Assembly (NCBI RefSeq): GCF_014193255.1
Contig: NZ_JACHZB010000008.1
Coordinates: 124,001 to 188,000, forward strand
Direction: 5' to 3'
DNA length: 64,000 bases
Source: Rhizobium sp. BK196
GTDB taxonomy: Bacteria; Pseudomonadota; Alphaproteobacteria; Rhizobiales; Rhizobiaceae
Shown piece by piece: positions 63,632 through 64,000 of the stretch (the first letter of the stretch is position 1; each line of letters opens with the position of its first letter). The notes below the pieces were generated by a model. That model was not told the DNA's origin, made no database searches, and saw only the letters and a program-made list of their open reading frames with translations. Position numbers and translations under genes: made by a program.

Positions 63632-64000
63632 ATGTTGCGATTTTTCATCGGGCGCCTCGCAGTCCTGATACCGACCTTCCTCGGCGTTTCGCTCATTGCC
63701 TTCTCGTTCATCCGCCTGCTTCCCGGCGATCCCGTCATGCTATTGTCGGGCGAACGAACCATGGCACCCGAACGTCACGCCCAGATCATGCACGATCTCG
63801 GTTTCGACCGGCCCATGTATGTGCAGTATTTCGATTATCTCGGAAAAGTGCTGCACGGCGATCTCGGTACCTCGATCGTCACCAAACGTGCCGTCCTCGG
63901 CGAATTCTTCACGCTCTTCCCGGCAACGCTTGAGCTTTCGCTCTGCGCCATCCTGGTGGCAATCCTTCTTGGCGTGCCGGCCGGCGTCTTCGCTGCCGTC
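63632..64000 (+). CDS. dppB: DppB, dipeptide ABC transporter permease (5' part, cut by the window edge)
   Basis: 123 codons visible. The N-terminal membrane helix and family start LRFFIGRLAVLIPTFLGVSL, then FSFIRLLPGDPVMLLSGER, DLGFDRPMYVQYFDYL and LHGDLGTSIVTKRAVLGEF are typical DppB/OppB. It forms the channel with DppC. Confidence 0.93.
   Translation, partial: MLRFFIGRLAVLIPTFLGVSLIAFSFIRLLPGDPVMLLSGERTMAPERHAQIMHDLGFDRPMYVQYFDYLGKVLHGDLGTSIVTKRAVLGEFFTLFPATLELSLCAILVAILLGVPAGVFAAV

Overview
The window is a piece of the main chromosome of a Rhizobium-type alphaproteobacterium. The evidence is a dense GC-rich gene layout, a Rem/FlaF/FlbT-type flagellar cluster, the aglREFGAK alpha-glucoside locus, a zwf-pgl-edd Entner-Doudoroff operon, a RirA-type iron regulator beside a dpp operon, a CbrA-like histidine kinase, and a tRNA-His without an encoded G-1. 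No insertion sequence, phage, CRISPR array or plasmid gene is visible. The content is core-genome and looks syntenic with Sinorhizobium and Agrobacterium.

Layout. 1-12300: distal half of the flagellar cluster (end of fliK/motD, a lytic transglycosylase-like gene, rem, flgE, flgK, flgL, flaF, flbT, flgD, fliQ, flhA, fliR, then four small genes: a FliJ-like coiled coil, the FlgJ rod-binding domain, a FlgN-like gene, and a membrane-anchored periplasmic protein). 12587-16355: a WecG-family glycosyltransferase, a Wzz-like membrane protein and folD. 16370-24204: aglR (-) divergent from aglE-F-G-A-K (+), with two LacI-type operators between them. 24319-31771: a PilZ-like gene, then on the minus strand puuA-like, puuB-like, zwf, pgl and edd. 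31901-40618: a flavoprotein, a 47-residue membrane microprotein, two tandem chemoreceptors, LysR and LuxR regulators. 40716-43828: aceA with a small companion gene, divergent from a ShrR/RamB-type regulator. 43957-48022: putrescine/spermidine ABC transporter potFGHI. 48019-56690: asmA (-), acetoacetyl-CoA synthetase, a structured non-coding stretch, the cbrA-like kinase (-), and the phasin gene. 56818-59294: tRNA-His, an XRE-type small protein, a frameshifted DUF4174 gene, a proline-rich microprotein, LysR and a monooxygenase-like gene. 59461-64000: mmsA, rirA, dppA and the start of dppB.

Functionally this is a motility block followed by central carbon metabolism. Alpha-glucosides are imported and cleaved (agl), and glucose 6-phosphate enters the Entner-Doudoroff route (zwf, pgl, edd). 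C2 units are handled by isocitrate lyase, and PHB/ketone metabolism by acetoacetyl-CoA synthetase and phasin. Polyamines are imported (pot) and probably degraded (puuA/puuB).

The most interesting signals are regulatory or small-scale. Matching TGCAATGCA dyads occur in the phasin and acetoacetyl-CoA synthetase promoters (a probable shared PhaR/AniA operator). A candidate small RNA lies downstream of the synthetase gene. A one-base frameshift interrupts the DUF4174 gene. Mutually exclusive hairpins can form in the dppA leader, and an IRO-box-like site lies upstream of rirA. Several microproteins and unrecognised flagellar accessory genes are also present.
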